The notes: a model not told the origin generated them from the sequence alone. DNA of 64,000 nt from Paludicola sp. MB14-C6 (GCF_030908625.1 NZ_CP133133.1:434001-498000), one strand, 5' to 3'. Counted from the stretch's first letter, positions 1 to 6,317 are shown. Program-made: numbers and translations.

Positions 1-242
1 TGATTACTGCCGATTAATTTTGTTGTAAACGGTTGTGCTGAGGTTAACACGATTGCACCATTGTCTTTTATGATTCGCTCGTATTCCTTCCAGAGTAAAT
101 CAAAAGGAATGATGCTATCCCACCTACAATCCGTTGTGCCATAAGGTAAGTCGCATAAAATCATGTCTATACTCTTATCCTCAATCTGCTGCATACCTAC
201 AATACAATCCATGTTGTAAACGTTGTTTACTTCTAACTTCAT
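1..242 (-). CDS. Phage DNA (N4/N6) methyltransferase, N-terminal part, cut by window edge
   Basis: The gene starts at an ATG (242) preceded by GGAGAG and runs off the left edge after 80 residues. The visible part contains the catalytic motif DLPYGT (a DPPY variant) about 30 residues in, followed by a Trp-Asp and a segment ending in QPFTT. This is the arrangement of the N6_N4_Mtase family, which transfers a methyl group from S-adenosylmethionine to adenine N6 or cytosine N4. In phages such orphan enzymes usually protect phage DNA from host restriction. Target sequence and base cannot be told from this fragment. Confidence 0.85.
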   Translation of the reverse strand, partial: MKLEVNNVYNMDCIVGMQQIEDKSIDMILCDLPYGTTDCRWDSIIPFDLLWKEYERIIKDNGAIVLTSAQPFTTKLIGSN

Positions 243-283
243 ATTACTACTCTCCTTTTTTATTTATAGTAATATGATATCAT

Positions 284-613
284 TTACAATTCGGTAGTTT
301 CGACAACTTTCATATAGTGCTTATGTATTCGCCTTGGATAGCTTTCATCATGTTCACCAATTCGAAAAGCGATATCTTGCCAACTTGTTTTTCTTTGGCT
401 ATACATATAACGATAAAAGAATATTCTTCTAACTTTGCTATCCTGTATTGCATTTATGAAATCTTCAATAGACTTTACCCGCTCCGAAAGTTCTTGTATT
501 CTTGCTTTTATGTTACCTGCTTTCTTTTCATTCAAACCTTGTTTCAATAAATAATTTAGTTCCACAATTTCAGCAACAAGACTTCTATATTGCTCTAATT
601 CATGCTGAATCAT
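284..613 (-). CDS. ArpU/RinA-like phage transcriptional regulator (sigma-70 region 4-like)
   Basis: A 109-residue protein with a helical coiled-coil N-terminal half and a C-terminal helix-turn-helix containing SWQDIAFRIGEHDESYPRR. That pattern is typical of small phage regulators of the ArpU/RinA/DUF1492 kind that switch on late genes. I chose the ATG at 613 because AGGTGG lies just upstream; a GTG at 625 is in frame but has no ribosome site. It lies between the small gene 625-765 and the methylase and is transcribed with them. Family assignment is from recognised pattern, not a search. Confidence 0.65.
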   Translation of the reverse strand: MIQHELEQYRSLVAEIVELNYLLKQGLNEKKAGNIKARIQELSERVKSIEDFINAIQDSKVRRIFFYRYMYSQRKTSWQDIAFRIGEHDESYPRRIHKHYMKVVETTEL

Positions 614-624
614 TTTCCACCTCA

Positions 625-765
625 CTATCCCACTACTCTATTTAGTCCTTTCATTGCACCTTCAATATTGCCGGATAATATTTGTCCTTTTATGGTTTTA
701 TATTGTTGCGGTGTAAGGTGCTCACGTTTGCTTTTTAAATGTTTTATTGCTTCACACTTTCCCAT
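625..765 (-). CDS. Small conserved phage protein, 46 aa, function unknown
   Basis: ATG at 765, stop at 625; the encoded 46 residues begin MGKCEAIKHL and include LTPQQYKTIKGQ and GNIEGAMKGL. Proteins with this layout are common in clostridial prophages next to ArpU-like regulators, but I know of no function. The ribosome site is weak. It sits a few bases upstream of the regulator gene, in the same direction, and starts close to the promoter of the divergent gene at 827. Confidence 0.55.
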   Translation of the reverse strand: MGKCEAIKHLKSKREHLTPQQYKTIKGQILSGNIEGAMKGLNRVVG

Positions 766-768
766 TCG

Positions 769-797
769 TTTTAAATCACAGCCTTTTATGATATAAT
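769..797 (+). promoter_or_regulatory. Extended -10 promoter for the Cas2-like gene
   Basis: TGATATAAT at 789-797 is a perfect extended -10 element (TG, one base, TATAAT). A weak -35 (TTTTAA, 769-774) lies 17 bp upstream. It points into the lone plus-strand gene at 827, which is otherwise surrounded by minus-strand genes. Confidence 0.55.
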
Positions 798-826
798 AAA
801 GTTAAAATTATTATGGAGTGATTTTT

Positions 827-1144
827 GTGCATGCTTACTTGGTTACTTATCATTTAACGAAAGATATACTAAAATACGATTCTTTCTTTGATTGCTTAAA
901 TGAGCTTTCAGATAATTGCAACAAAGAGCTTTTTGATGGATGTATTCTAATTAAAAGCGGTTGGACTACTATTGCAATCAGAGAACAACTTATTAAACAT
1001 ATTCAACCATCCGACCGCCTTTTTGTATGTAAATTAAACCATAAGGATATTGCCGGACAGTTACCCGATAAATCAAAACAATGGATTAAAGAACAAATTA
1101 TTGATAAAGCGCCCTCGGATTTATCTGATCAGTTACGAAAGTGA
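827..1144 (+). CDS. SinR/Cas2-like small protein in prophage
   Basis: A 105-residue protein starting at GTG (827), chosen because GGAG lies 8 bases upstream; another GTG at 818 has worse spacing. The order of elements (a first strand YLVTYHL, a long helix, a Trp-containing central strand KSGWTTIAI, then a strand DRLFVCKL) matches the ferredoxin-like Cas2/'SinR family' small proteins. There is no CRISPR array or cas1 nearby, so a role in spacer acquisition is unlikely. It has its own promoter and is opposite in direction to all neighbours, as phage accessory ('moron') genes often are. Its tail overlaps the end of the ASCH gene by 12 bp. Confidence 0.5.
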   Translation: MHAYLVTYHLTKDILKYDSFFDCLNELSDNCNKELFDGCILIKSGWTTIAIREQLIKHIQPSDRLFVCKLNHKDIAGQLPDKSKQWIKEQIIDKAPSDLSDQLRK

Positions 1145-1546
1145 CTGGTCCTTTTTTATATAACACCAACTTTGAGGTGCTTTATGTAGCCCAAACTCTT
1201 CAAGCAATTTTGGATTATTATATTGCTTTACTCGTGATACGTTCCATGCATAAACTGTACTGTCTTTTTGATAATCAATTAAATAATCAAGTCCAATGCA
1301 AGCTTTATTTGCAATCCATTCTTTATATGGCAACGGAAAATTTGAGTGTATCGGTGTAACTCCATTTATAAAACATTCACCTACTATTGCACCAGCTCCT
1401 CCATCTGCCTTTGTCTCATAGAGATAGCATTTATAATATGATAACTCGTCCTTCTTTGGATAGCTTTTGCGAATCTCAATCAACTTTGCACCCGACAATA
1501 TGTTCCTGCAATGTCCTTTATGTATGCTGAGTAAAACTTCAATCAT
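1133..1546 (-). CDS. ASCH/PUA-like phage protein
   Basis: 137 residues from the ATG at 1546, preceded by GAGGAGG. The start MIEVLLSIHKGHCRNILSG, followed by the charged KLIEIRKSYPK and later YLYETKADGGAGAIVGEC, is the typical entrance of ASCH (PUA-like) domains, which bind RNA or modified bases. Phage versions have no agreed function. An in-frame ATG further upstream (1567) is less likely, since the chosen start has the better spacing. It overlaps the end of the upstream Cys-rich microprotein gene by 8 bases, suggesting translational coupling. Confidence 0.6.
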   Translation of the reverse strand: MIEVLLSIHKGHCRNILSGAKLIEIRKSYPKKDELSYYKCYLYETKADGGAGAIVGECFINGVTPIHSNFPLPYKEWIANKACIGLDYLIDYQKDSTVYAWNVSRVKQYNNPKLLEEFGLHKAPQSWCYIKKDQSLS

Positions 1547-1664
1547 CCTCTTCATCCTCCTCTGCATTTAGGCACTCGGAACAATTACCGTTACAGTCGC
1601 ACTCTTCAAAGTTTTCTTCCGTGCATTCGTCACACGCTATTCCCGTAAAATAACAACGTATCAT
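1539..1664 (-). CDS. Cys-rich acidic microprotein, 41 aa
   Basis: A 41-residue reading frame with a good ribosome site (AAAGAGGTG) and an ATGA overlap with the preceding gene. It carries seven cysteines, mostly in close pairs (CDECTEE, CDCNGNCSEC), and a purely acidic tail (EEDEEDD). The cysteine spacing suggests metal binding. No family recognised. Its overlap with genes on both sides supports it being translated. Confidence 0.5.
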   Translation of the reverse strand: MIRCYFTGIACDECTEENFEECDCNGNCSECLNAEEDEEDD

Positions 1665-1828
1665 ATTAACACCTCTTTCCTATTTCTTTCGTTATATTCT
1701 ACTGAATGGATGCAGTCCTCAGGTGGTTTAATAATTCCATTTTGTGAACGTTCAAGCACTCTTTTCTTAACACAGCAAAATAGATTTCGGCAAAACACGC
1801 AATCATCACAATTAGTCTTTATAAACAT
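1661..1828 (-). CDS. Cys-rich small phage protein, 55 aa
   Basis: Starts at the ATG at 1828, behind a clear GGAGG 7 bases upstream; a longer reading frame to 1951 exists but lacks a site. The N-terminal TNCDDCVFCRNLFCC has five cysteines in 12 residues, then a basic middle and PPEDCIHSVEY. It looks like a small zinc-binding phage protein. Its end overlaps the next gene as ATGA and its start overlaps the previous gene by 17 bases. Confidence 0.55.
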   Translation of the reverse strand: MFIKTNCDDCVFCRNLFCCVKKRVLERSQNGIIKPPEDCIHSVEYNERNRKEVLI

Positions 1829-1958
1829 ATGCCTTGTCCTCCAAGCATTGCAGCAATACGATATATTTATTCGTGTACCGATTGTAGTTGACTGCAAAAT
1901 GATATTTTCTACAGACCTGCTCAACATGATTAAAATATACGCACGTTGCACAATCCAT
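1812..1958 (-). CDS. Small Cys-containing phage protein, 48 aa
   Basis: ATG at 1958 shares bases with the stop codon of the VRR-NUC gene (TGATG), and AAAGGGTGAG lies just upstream. The product starts MDCATCVYFNHVEQVCRKY, with cysteines at 3, 6 and 16. Unknown function. The stop/start overlap and the ribosome site inside the upstream gene are the main support. Confidence 0.5.
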   Translation of the reverse strand: MDCATCVYFNHVEQVCRKYHFAVNYNRYTNKYIVLLQCLEDKAYVYKD

Positions 1959-2392
1959 CACAACTCACCCTTTAAATATTTCATGATTACATCTATTGCT
2001 TCATCACATGAATAACAAACTCTTGCAGCATTTCCGTGTAGTTGTAATTTTTCAATCCAATCAAGCTGATCTTTGGTAGGCGCTTGGCCTTTGCGTTTCA
2101 TTTCGATGTACAAGCTTACAAATCTTCCGCTAGGAACGGGAAGGTGAATATCCGGCACACCCTTTTTGAGTCCTTCACGCACAAGCTTTGCGCCTTGCGA
2201 TTTACTCCGCTTGCCCTCGTTTGGTGTGTGATAAAGCAATTCTAATTCCGGATATTGATGGCTCATCCAAACGGACCACTGGAACAGAGCTTGTTGCTCT
2301 GCTCCTTCGAGTGGTTGTCCTATTTGGCTAATTGGCTTTGTGCCATACAGTTCTTTCCTTCGTTGTGGTGAAATACCGTCTAGGTTAACCAT
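1958..2392 (-). CDS. VRR-NUC domain nuclease
   Basis: 144 residues with the VRR-NUC form of the PD-(D/E)xK nuclease fold: an N-terminal Glu (E32) on the first helix, GVPD with Asp81, then YIEMK (E97, K99) and a following Gln (Q109 in KDQL). Family members are virus-type nucleases, some acting on Holliday junctions or flaps. In this operon it would process replication or recombination intermediates. It starts at ATG 2392 after GGAGG; this initiation region is a 17-bp copy of that of the upstream gene at 2833. Confidence 0.85.
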   Translation of the reverse strand: MVNLDGISPQRRKELYGTKPISQIGQPLEGAEQQALFQWSVWMSHQYPELELLYHTPNEGKRSKSQGAKLVREGLKKGVPDIHLPVPSGRFVSLYIEMKRKGQAPTKDQLDWIEKLQLHGNAARVCYSCDEAIDVIMKYLKGEL

Positions 2393-2395
2393 GGC

Positions 2396-2833
2396 TTAGA
2401 CCTCCAATTTTCCGACAATTTTATCAGTCCGTTGTATCTGAAGCACACCTTTTGCATTGGTTGATATAGTCGCTTTTACCAATCCTGTTACATCAATGTT
2501 ACATTTTAAGATAACATCATCATAAATAAGAGCGGCCATATTATTAAATATGGTGAGGTAATTTTCAGATAATGACGGAAAATTCTGTTTCCTAGCTCCT
2601 TCACCAAACAACTCTTCAATTTGTATTGATGCCCTTAATAATGTTTCTTCTCTTTGCTTTTTTCGCTTTTCTTCAAAAGCTAGTTGTTCAGCATACTTTT
2701 TTCCTTCATCGCAATTACATTGCCTTGTTGCACGTTCATTTCTTTCTGCTTCGCTTGTGCCTTCCATGTCACTATAAAGATTATACTGACCACAGAATCT
2801 ACAAACACCGATTAAAGTTTCATTTTTATCCAT
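2396..2833 (-). CDS. Phage protein with N-terminal zinc-finger-like cysteines, 145 aa
   Basis: The protein begins with CRFCGQ near residue 11 and has CNCDEGKKY near residue 38, giving a four-cysteine cluster. A highly charged helix with KRKKQREE and a C-terminal half rich in beta-type residues (CNIDVTGLVKATIST) follow. I do not recognise a named family. The ribosome site AAGGAGG is strong. It lies 3 bases upstream of the VRR-NUC gene and overlaps the preceding microprotein gene by 8 bases, so it belongs to the same early operon. Confidence 0.6.
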   Translation of the reverse strand: MDKNETLIGVCRFCGQYNLYSDMEGTSEAERNERATRQCNCDEGKKYAEQLAFEEKRKKQREETLLRASIQIEELFGEGARKQNFPSLSENYLTIFNNMAALIYDDVILKCNIDVTGLVKATISTNAKGVLQIQRTDKIVGKLEV

Positions 2834-2996
2834 GGCTTAGACCTCCTTCTTTTTTTACTTTCAATAACTTTTTGTCACAGTTTTCAGAATCGCACCCACG
2901 AGGTTCTCCTGTATCCAAACAATAATGGCAACCCCACAAAAGCGTACTTCTTGATATGTACCGGTAATAATAACAGCCTACGCATGTCTTTCTCAT
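2826..2996 (-). CDS. Small Cys-rich phage protein, 56 aa
   Basis: The frame starts with ATG at 2996, overlapping the stop of the PAPS-reductase-like gene (ATGA). It holds cysteines in CVGCYYY, GCHYCLDTGEPRGC and ENC. The combination of CxxC, CHYCLDTGEPRGC and a final cysteine recurs in clostridial phage early regions; I take it to be a zinc-binding protein of unknown role. Confidence 0.6.
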   Translation of the reverse strand: MRKTCVGCYYYRYISRSTLLWGCHYCLDTGEPRGCDSENCDKKLLKVKKEGGLSHG

Positions 2997-3856
2997 TGCA
3001 CCCGCTCCTTTAGAATATCTTCAAACCTTAATTGCATAAAATCTTCTTCCATCCACCAACGAAATACATCTTCTCCCGTTTTCCAAGTTGTTACATTAGA
3101 TTTAAGTGCAAGCATTCTTTCAAATGCTTTTATATAATTTTGTTGATACTTTGGAAACATACGAAATTCATAATATCTTGTTTTCCCTGCCATTGGACAA
3201 CCAACACATCCTACTCGGTTAAAGCCACAATAATAAAGTGGGTTTACATCTATCTTTTCAGAGTCAATATAATTCCAAACATCGCTATCCATCCATTCAA
3301 TAATTGGATTGCATACTGTTTTTGCTTGCATCTCACATTTTTCAATCAACTGTCGCTTATCATCGTTGTCATTCGTAAGAATAATTTTATTATCTTTATT
3401 ACGAGAAATTGCTTCTAACACACCTCGGCTTTTTCGCTTATTGCTTTCAGCCCAGCGTACACCTGTTGTAATCATTCGACCTGCTCCTGCACCCTCTTTC
3501 AATATTTCACAACAATAACGGCCAATTCTAGTTGGAGGCATTTTTTTCTGTTCTATTAACCGCCACATAGATGTGCGCTTACCCTTATACATTGGATATG
3601 ATATATTGCATTTAATTCCTTGTAATTCTAGTTCATAAAATTGCTTTTTTATATGGTGTACTGTTTGCGGTGCATCAGCAGTTGTTAAACTATGTTGAAC
3701 TTCATATGTAATTCCACTACGTTTGGCAAGTTCAAGACATATATCACTATCCTTACCGCCACTTGCGGTTATCAATAAAGGAGCTTGATAAAAATGAATC
3801 GACATCTCACTTGCTTGTTTCAATCTTTCAATTGCTTTATGTTCTAAATCCATCAT
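2993..3856 (-). CDS. PAPS-reductase-family (adenine-nucleotide alpha-hydrolase) phage protein
   Basis: 287 residues with the PP-loop SGGKDS at 32-37, which binds ATP or an adenylated substrate. CC at 115-116 and CVGC at 217-220 together form the four-cysteine set that holds a 4Fe-4S cluster in one branch of PAPS/APS reductases. Phage members of this family are frequent near methylases, and some relatives act in DNA phosphorothioation (DndC). There are no dnd genes here, so sulfur transfer to DNA or a nucleotide is only a possibility. The gene overlaps rep by 4 bases (ATGA) and so is translated from the same message. Confidence 0.8.
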   Translation of the reverse strand: MMDLEHKAIERLKQASEMSIHFYQAPLLITASGGKDSDICLELAKRSGITYEVQHSLTTADAPQTVHHIKKQFYELELQGIKCNISYPMYKGKRTSMWRLIEQKKMPPTRIGRYCCEILKEGAGAGRMITTGVRWAESNKRKSRGVLEAISRNKDNKIILTNDNDDKRQLIEKCEMQAKTVCNPIIEWMDSDVWNYIDSEKIDVNPLYYCGFNRVGCVGCPMAGKTRYYEFRMFPKYQQNYIKAFERMLALKSNVTTWKTGEDVFRWWMEEDFMQLRFEDILKERVQ

Positions 3857-4632
3857 CTTCGCCTTCTTTGTATTTTTATCATTCTATAAAATTGATAAGG
3901 ATACCCCGTTACTTCGGATACACCGTTTTCTATAGAATCACGATCAATAAAATATCCCTTTAATGGTTTAGGCTCTTTCATCCATGAGTCACACTGCACT
4001 TTTTTCTTTTTAGGTGGTGGTGGCTCTTTCAAATTACGGCTTCGACTATACCGCTTATGATATGGTGTATCATTGGCTCTAAATTTGTTTTGAGTATGGC
4101 CTATGAAATAATTTGTTAGCTCCCCATAATTACCTCTATCATCAAGAGGAAAAAACCAAGCTCGACCATATTCTTTCCAAACTTCCGTCCAAAGTCTAAC
4201 ATCTATGTAATTGGTTATAATATGATGATGCATTGCAGATTCACTATGCTGTTCTGCTCCTTCGATATTCTCACTATCATTCACATCTTTATCACCATAT
4301 CCGGTTACAGCAACATACTGCAGCTCTTGCCCTATCTTTCGATGCTCAATTCTCATTTTGGAAAATACTTTTTTTAAATGTTTAGTTGCTGTTATTGGAT
4401 CCGGTCTATTTTCCTTTTTGTAAGTAAGAATTATATGAAGGTCATTACAATAAAAATTTTCATTCACTAACCTTCTTAATTTATCCTTTGCTAATTTTTC
4501 ATTTTGCTTTTTAATATTCTCAGGTGAGGGCTTTTCTTTTTTTGCTCTCATCCTATTTTTTTCATAAAAAGTAGGATGTAGTTTTATTACTTCTATTGTG
4601 TCACCTGCTTGGTACATTTGTAGTTGATACAT
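3853..4632 (-). CDS. HUH-type rolling-circle replication initiator (REP_ORF2-G2P-like)
   Basis: 259 residues from the ATG at 4632; AGGGG is 9 bases upstream, while the ATG at 4641 touches it. The HUH-endonuclease motifs are visible in order: motif 1 LHIILTY (65-71), the metal-binding histidines MHHHIIT (135-137) and a catalytic tyrosine in ELTNYFIGHTQ (Y175). The C-terminus is very basic. Such proteins nick one DNA strand at an origin and stay bound through the tyrosine. The 190-bp gap upstream contains a hairpin, direct repeats and an antisense RNA gene, which fit a rolling-circle origin and copy control. The catalytic tyrosine is my inference. Confidence 0.75.
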   Translation of the reverse strand: MYQLQMYQAGDTIEVIKLHPTFYEKNRMRAKKEKPSPENIKKQNEKLAKDKLRRLVNENFYCNDLHIILTYKKENRPDPITATKHLKKVFSKMRIEHRKIGQELQYVAVTGYGDKDVNDSENIEGAEQHSESAMHHHIITNYIDVRLWTEVWKEYGRAWFFPLDDRGNYGELTNYFIGHTQNKFRANDTPYHKRYSRSRNLKEPPPPKKKKVQCDSWMKEPKPLKGYFIDRDSIENGVSEVTGYPYQFYRMIKIQRRRR

Positions 4633-4682
4633 ACTTTCCATCCCCTTGATATTTTTCTAAATATAATACCTTATCAAGTTCT

Positions 4683-4707
4683 GAAATGGGCAACAAATGC
4701 CCATTTC
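4683..4707. repeat. 9-bp inverted repeat, possible rep origin or operator hairpin
   Basis: GAAATGGGC and GCCCATTTC form a perfect 9-bp inverted repeat around a 7-base loop (AACAAAT). It has no T-run on either side, so it is not an intrinsic terminator. It ends 2 bp before the -35 box of the small-RNA promoter and lies 50 bp upstream of rep. It could be the Rep nick-site hairpin or a repressor operator. Confidence 0.5.
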
Positions 4708-4709
4708 GA

Positions 4710-4738
4710 TTGACATTACTATCCAAGAGATGTATAAT
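4710..4738 (+). promoter_or_regulatory. Perfect consensus sigma-A promoter
   Basis: TTGACA at 4710-4715 and TATAAT at 4733-4738 are both exact consensus hexamers with the ideal 17-bp spacer. The promoter points rightward, away from rep and opposite to all nearby genes. The predicted start is near 4745. Confidence 0.85.
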
Positions 4739-4744
4739 ATTTAT

Positions 4745-4824
4745 AGGAACTTTGCGTATCTCATGGATATGTAACTTTGCGATTAAGCACTTTAGAATTG
4801 TGGGATTCTAAAGTGCCTTTTTCT
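4745..4824 (+). ncRNA. Predicted ~80-nt antisense (counter-transcribed) RNA of rep leader
   Basis: The unit begins at the start point of a consensus promoter and ends at a strong intrinsic terminator about 80 bases later. It has no convincing coding frame (one ATG followed by two codons and a stop). It contains the 9-base direct repeat AACTTTGCG twice (4748-4756 and 4773-4781). It is complementary to the untranslated leader of the rep message. This is the position of the ctRNAs that limit Rep synthesis in rolling-circle plasmids such as pT181 and pMV158. Existence is well supported by the flanking signals; the function is by analogy. Confidence 0.65.
4787..4822 (+). terminator. Intrinsic terminator of the antisense RNA
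   Basis: A perfect 12-bp stem (GCACTTTAGAAT with its complement, 4787-4798 and 4805-4816) has a 6-base loop and is followed by CTTTTTCTTTT. The T-rich tail is only on the plus-strand side, so it ends the rightward RNA and not the rep message. Confidence 0.85.
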
Positions 4825-4826
4825 TT

Positions 4827-5090
4827 TCAAGATACCTTTTCATTAACTTTAACCTCTTGCATGAATTTTGGTATACAAAAGCCCCTGCTTGTCCAGTTAG
4901 CAACCAACCAATTCTCAAAATCCAACCTATCTTTATCACTAATCGGATAGTGTGATGATAGGTTTCTTCTTTGCTTAAAAAGTTCATATAGTGGTTTGAT
5001 TGAATCGTGGTTTACTTTGATTTTGAAACCGTACTTGTTGTTATGTAGGAACAGTTCAGGCACAGGCGGTGGAATTATTATTTTAGACAT
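4827..5090 (-). CDS. Hypothetical phage protein, 87 aa
   Basis: The protein begins MSKIIIPPPVPELFLHNN and contains a Trp-rich centre (DFENWLVANWTSRG). I recognise no family. It is in the early operon: its start overlaps the end of the small membrane protein gene upstream by 8 bases, and its stop is just before the rep leader. The ribosome site is weak, consistent with coupling to the upstream gene. Confidence 0.5.
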   Translation of the reverse strand: MSKIIIPPPVPELFLHNNKYGFKIKVNHDSIKPLYELFKQRRNLSSHYPISDKDRLDFENWLVANWTSRGFCIPKFMQEVKVNEKVS

Positions 5091-5223
5091 AAGCCACTAC
5101 CTGCTCTTCTTCACTAAAATTCGTTATTTGAGAGCTACATTTGACTGCAAAAACTGATATTACGATCGTTAAGAAAACAACGCTGCTAATTGCAATTACT
5201 CTTAAGTACTTTTCCAGTTTCAA
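5083..5223 (-). CDS. Small single-pass membrane protein, 46 aa
   Basis: Starts at TTG (5223) with GGAGGAGGTGG about 6 bases upstream. The product has one hydrophobic stretch (residues 9-27, AISSVVFLTIVISVFAV), a cysteine just after it and an acidic end. It overlaps the end of the preceding membrane-protein gene by 38 bases in another frame. No family recognised. The strong ribosome site is the best evidence. Confidence 0.5.
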   Translation of the reverse strand: MKLEKYLRVIAISSVVFLTIVISVFAVKCSSQITNFSEEEQVVAYV

Positions 5224-5491
5224 GCTTGTCCACCTCCTCCAAGTAAATAACCGGATGAGGTTTGCTGATTTTGTTGTTATAAATTGCTACCGTAGCCGAA
5301 AAAATAAAAAGACAAATAGCTAAACCAATTAAAGCGTTTACAAAAGGTATGTTGTCATACTCCAACGAACCAACAAGACCGAGTGTCATAGTCAAACTAG
5401 TAACACATACAATCCCGTTTACAATGGAACATACTTTTCGCTTTAATAGATACCTGCGTTTGTCTTTTATCAATACATATTTAGTTTTCAT
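5186..5491 (-). CDS. Two-pass membrane protein, 101 aa, phage early operon
   Basis: A 101-residue protein with a basic N-terminus and two hydrophobic segments, near residues 23-42 and 52-70. ATG at 5491 follows AAAAGGAAGTG. Function unknown; small membrane proteins in this position could act in superinfection exclusion, but nothing in the sequence shows this. Confidence 0.5.
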   Translation of the reverse strand: MKTKYVLIKDKRRYLLKRKVCSIVNGIVCVTSLTMTLGLVGSLEYDNIPFVNALIGLAICLFIFSATVAIYNNKISKPHPVIYLEEVDKLETGKVLKSNCN

Positions 5492-5554
5492 TTTGTCACT
5501 TCCTTTTTAACGTCATTATCAAATTTTTACTTTAATTGCATTTGCCTTTCTTAT

Positions 5555-5800
5555 ATGGTAATATTTAGTCGAAAGGTGGTGTTTATTACGGGTTTTACGG
5601 ACGATTTAAGAAATGAACTTGCAAATGAATTAGTTGATTGCGAATGTCCATATTGTAATCAAGCTATAACAGTATCGCTAAATGAAGATGGAGATACTAT
5701 TACATGCCCACATTGCAATAATCAAATTCCAGTTACGGTCAGCGGAATTGATGAAATAGGAAATGACATTGACAATGCAATCAACAGCATCTTTGAGTAG
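5555..5800 (+). CDS. Small zinc-ribbon protein, start uncertain
   Basis: A plus-strand frame with two CxxC knuckles 19 residues apart (CPYCNQ and CPHCNNQ) and a long acidic tail (GIDEIGNDIDNAINSIFE). This is the shape of a small zinc ribbon. The ATG at 5555 has no ribosome site. AAAGGTGG at 5572-5579 suggests the true start is a little downstream, where the frame offers only GTG codons overlapping that site or an ATT at 5585. It stands alone on the plus strand and converges with the next gene. Confidence 0.5.
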   Translation: MVIFSRKVVFITGFTDDLRNELANELVDCECPYCNQAITVSLNEDGDTITCPHCNNQIPVTVSGIDEIGNDIDNAINSIFE

Positions 5801-5801
5801 T

Positions 5802-5972
5802 CTAGTTGCCTACTTTGCTTAATTGACCTGCTAATAGATTAGCTTTTTGTAGCTTTGAAGTAAGTAGGTCAATTTTCTTTTCTGCGATATCTAAATCGCA
5901 CATAAGTTTTTTTAAATCACCAGTTACCTGTACTTCAACACCTTTGCAATTTATGTTTTTAACTGCTTCCAC
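5802..5972 (-). CDS. Small helical phage protein, 56 aa
   Basis: GTG at 5972 follows GGGAGGTGAAAG, a strong ribosome site. The product has a short beta-like start (VKNINCKGVEVQVTGDLK) and a C-terminal helix with heptad-like leucines (IDLLTSKLQKANLLAGQLSK). No family recognised; it may oligomerise through the helix. It ends 2 bases from the stop of the convergent zinc-ribbon gene. Confidence 0.5.
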   Translation of the reverse strand: MEAVKNINCKGVEVQVTGDLKKLMCDLDIAEKKIDLLTSKLQKANLLAGQLSKVGN

Positions 5973-6046
5973 TATCTTTCACCTCCCACTTTGTTTACTT
6001 CTTGTTTTTTATCATTTCCTAACAGCCTTTTTGACTGTAACTAACA

Positions 6047-6250
6047 TTAAGAAATTATTTCGCCGCCTAGGATACTCCCGATCATCTCGTGTGTTTTTTT
6101 AATAGATTCAGGTGTTGCCGTTTTACTTTTAATAACACCTACTATAGGGCCACCATTTGCGAACTCATTCATTCGTATTTCATCAACATCCGGCATTTTA
6201 ATAGCACATTTACTATCATCAAAGTTAATGAGATTTTTTATACTTATCAA
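6047..6250 (-). CDS. Hypothetical phage protein, 67 aa
   Basis: I place the start at TTG 6250 because AGGGGTGG lies 6 bases upstream; a GTG at 6259 overlaps that site. The protein begins MISIKNLINFDDSKC and contains GGPIVGVIKSKTATPES. Unknown function. It follows the Cro-like gene in the early operon. Confidence 0.45.
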   Translation of the reverse strand: MISIKNLINFDDSKCAIKMPDVDEIRMNEFANGGPIVGVIKSKTATPESIKKTHEMIGSILGGEIIS

Positions 6251-6317
6251 AGCAACCACCCCTTTATAAGATTTTATGATTCGATAATTTTGTCCTATTC
6301 GTGCAACTTGCTTATAT

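Noticed and set aside
317..796. Plus-strand frames at 317-550 and 602-796
   Set aside because: They are antisense to the ArpU-like and 46-aa genes, which have ribosome sites and recognisable products; the plus-strand frames have neither.
827..1144. CRISPR-Cas locus marked by a Cas2-like gene
   Set aside because: No cas1, effector genes or repeat-spacer array in the window.
4683..4707. Intrinsic terminator of an upstream phage gene
   Set aside because: The hairpin is not followed by a T-run on either strand.
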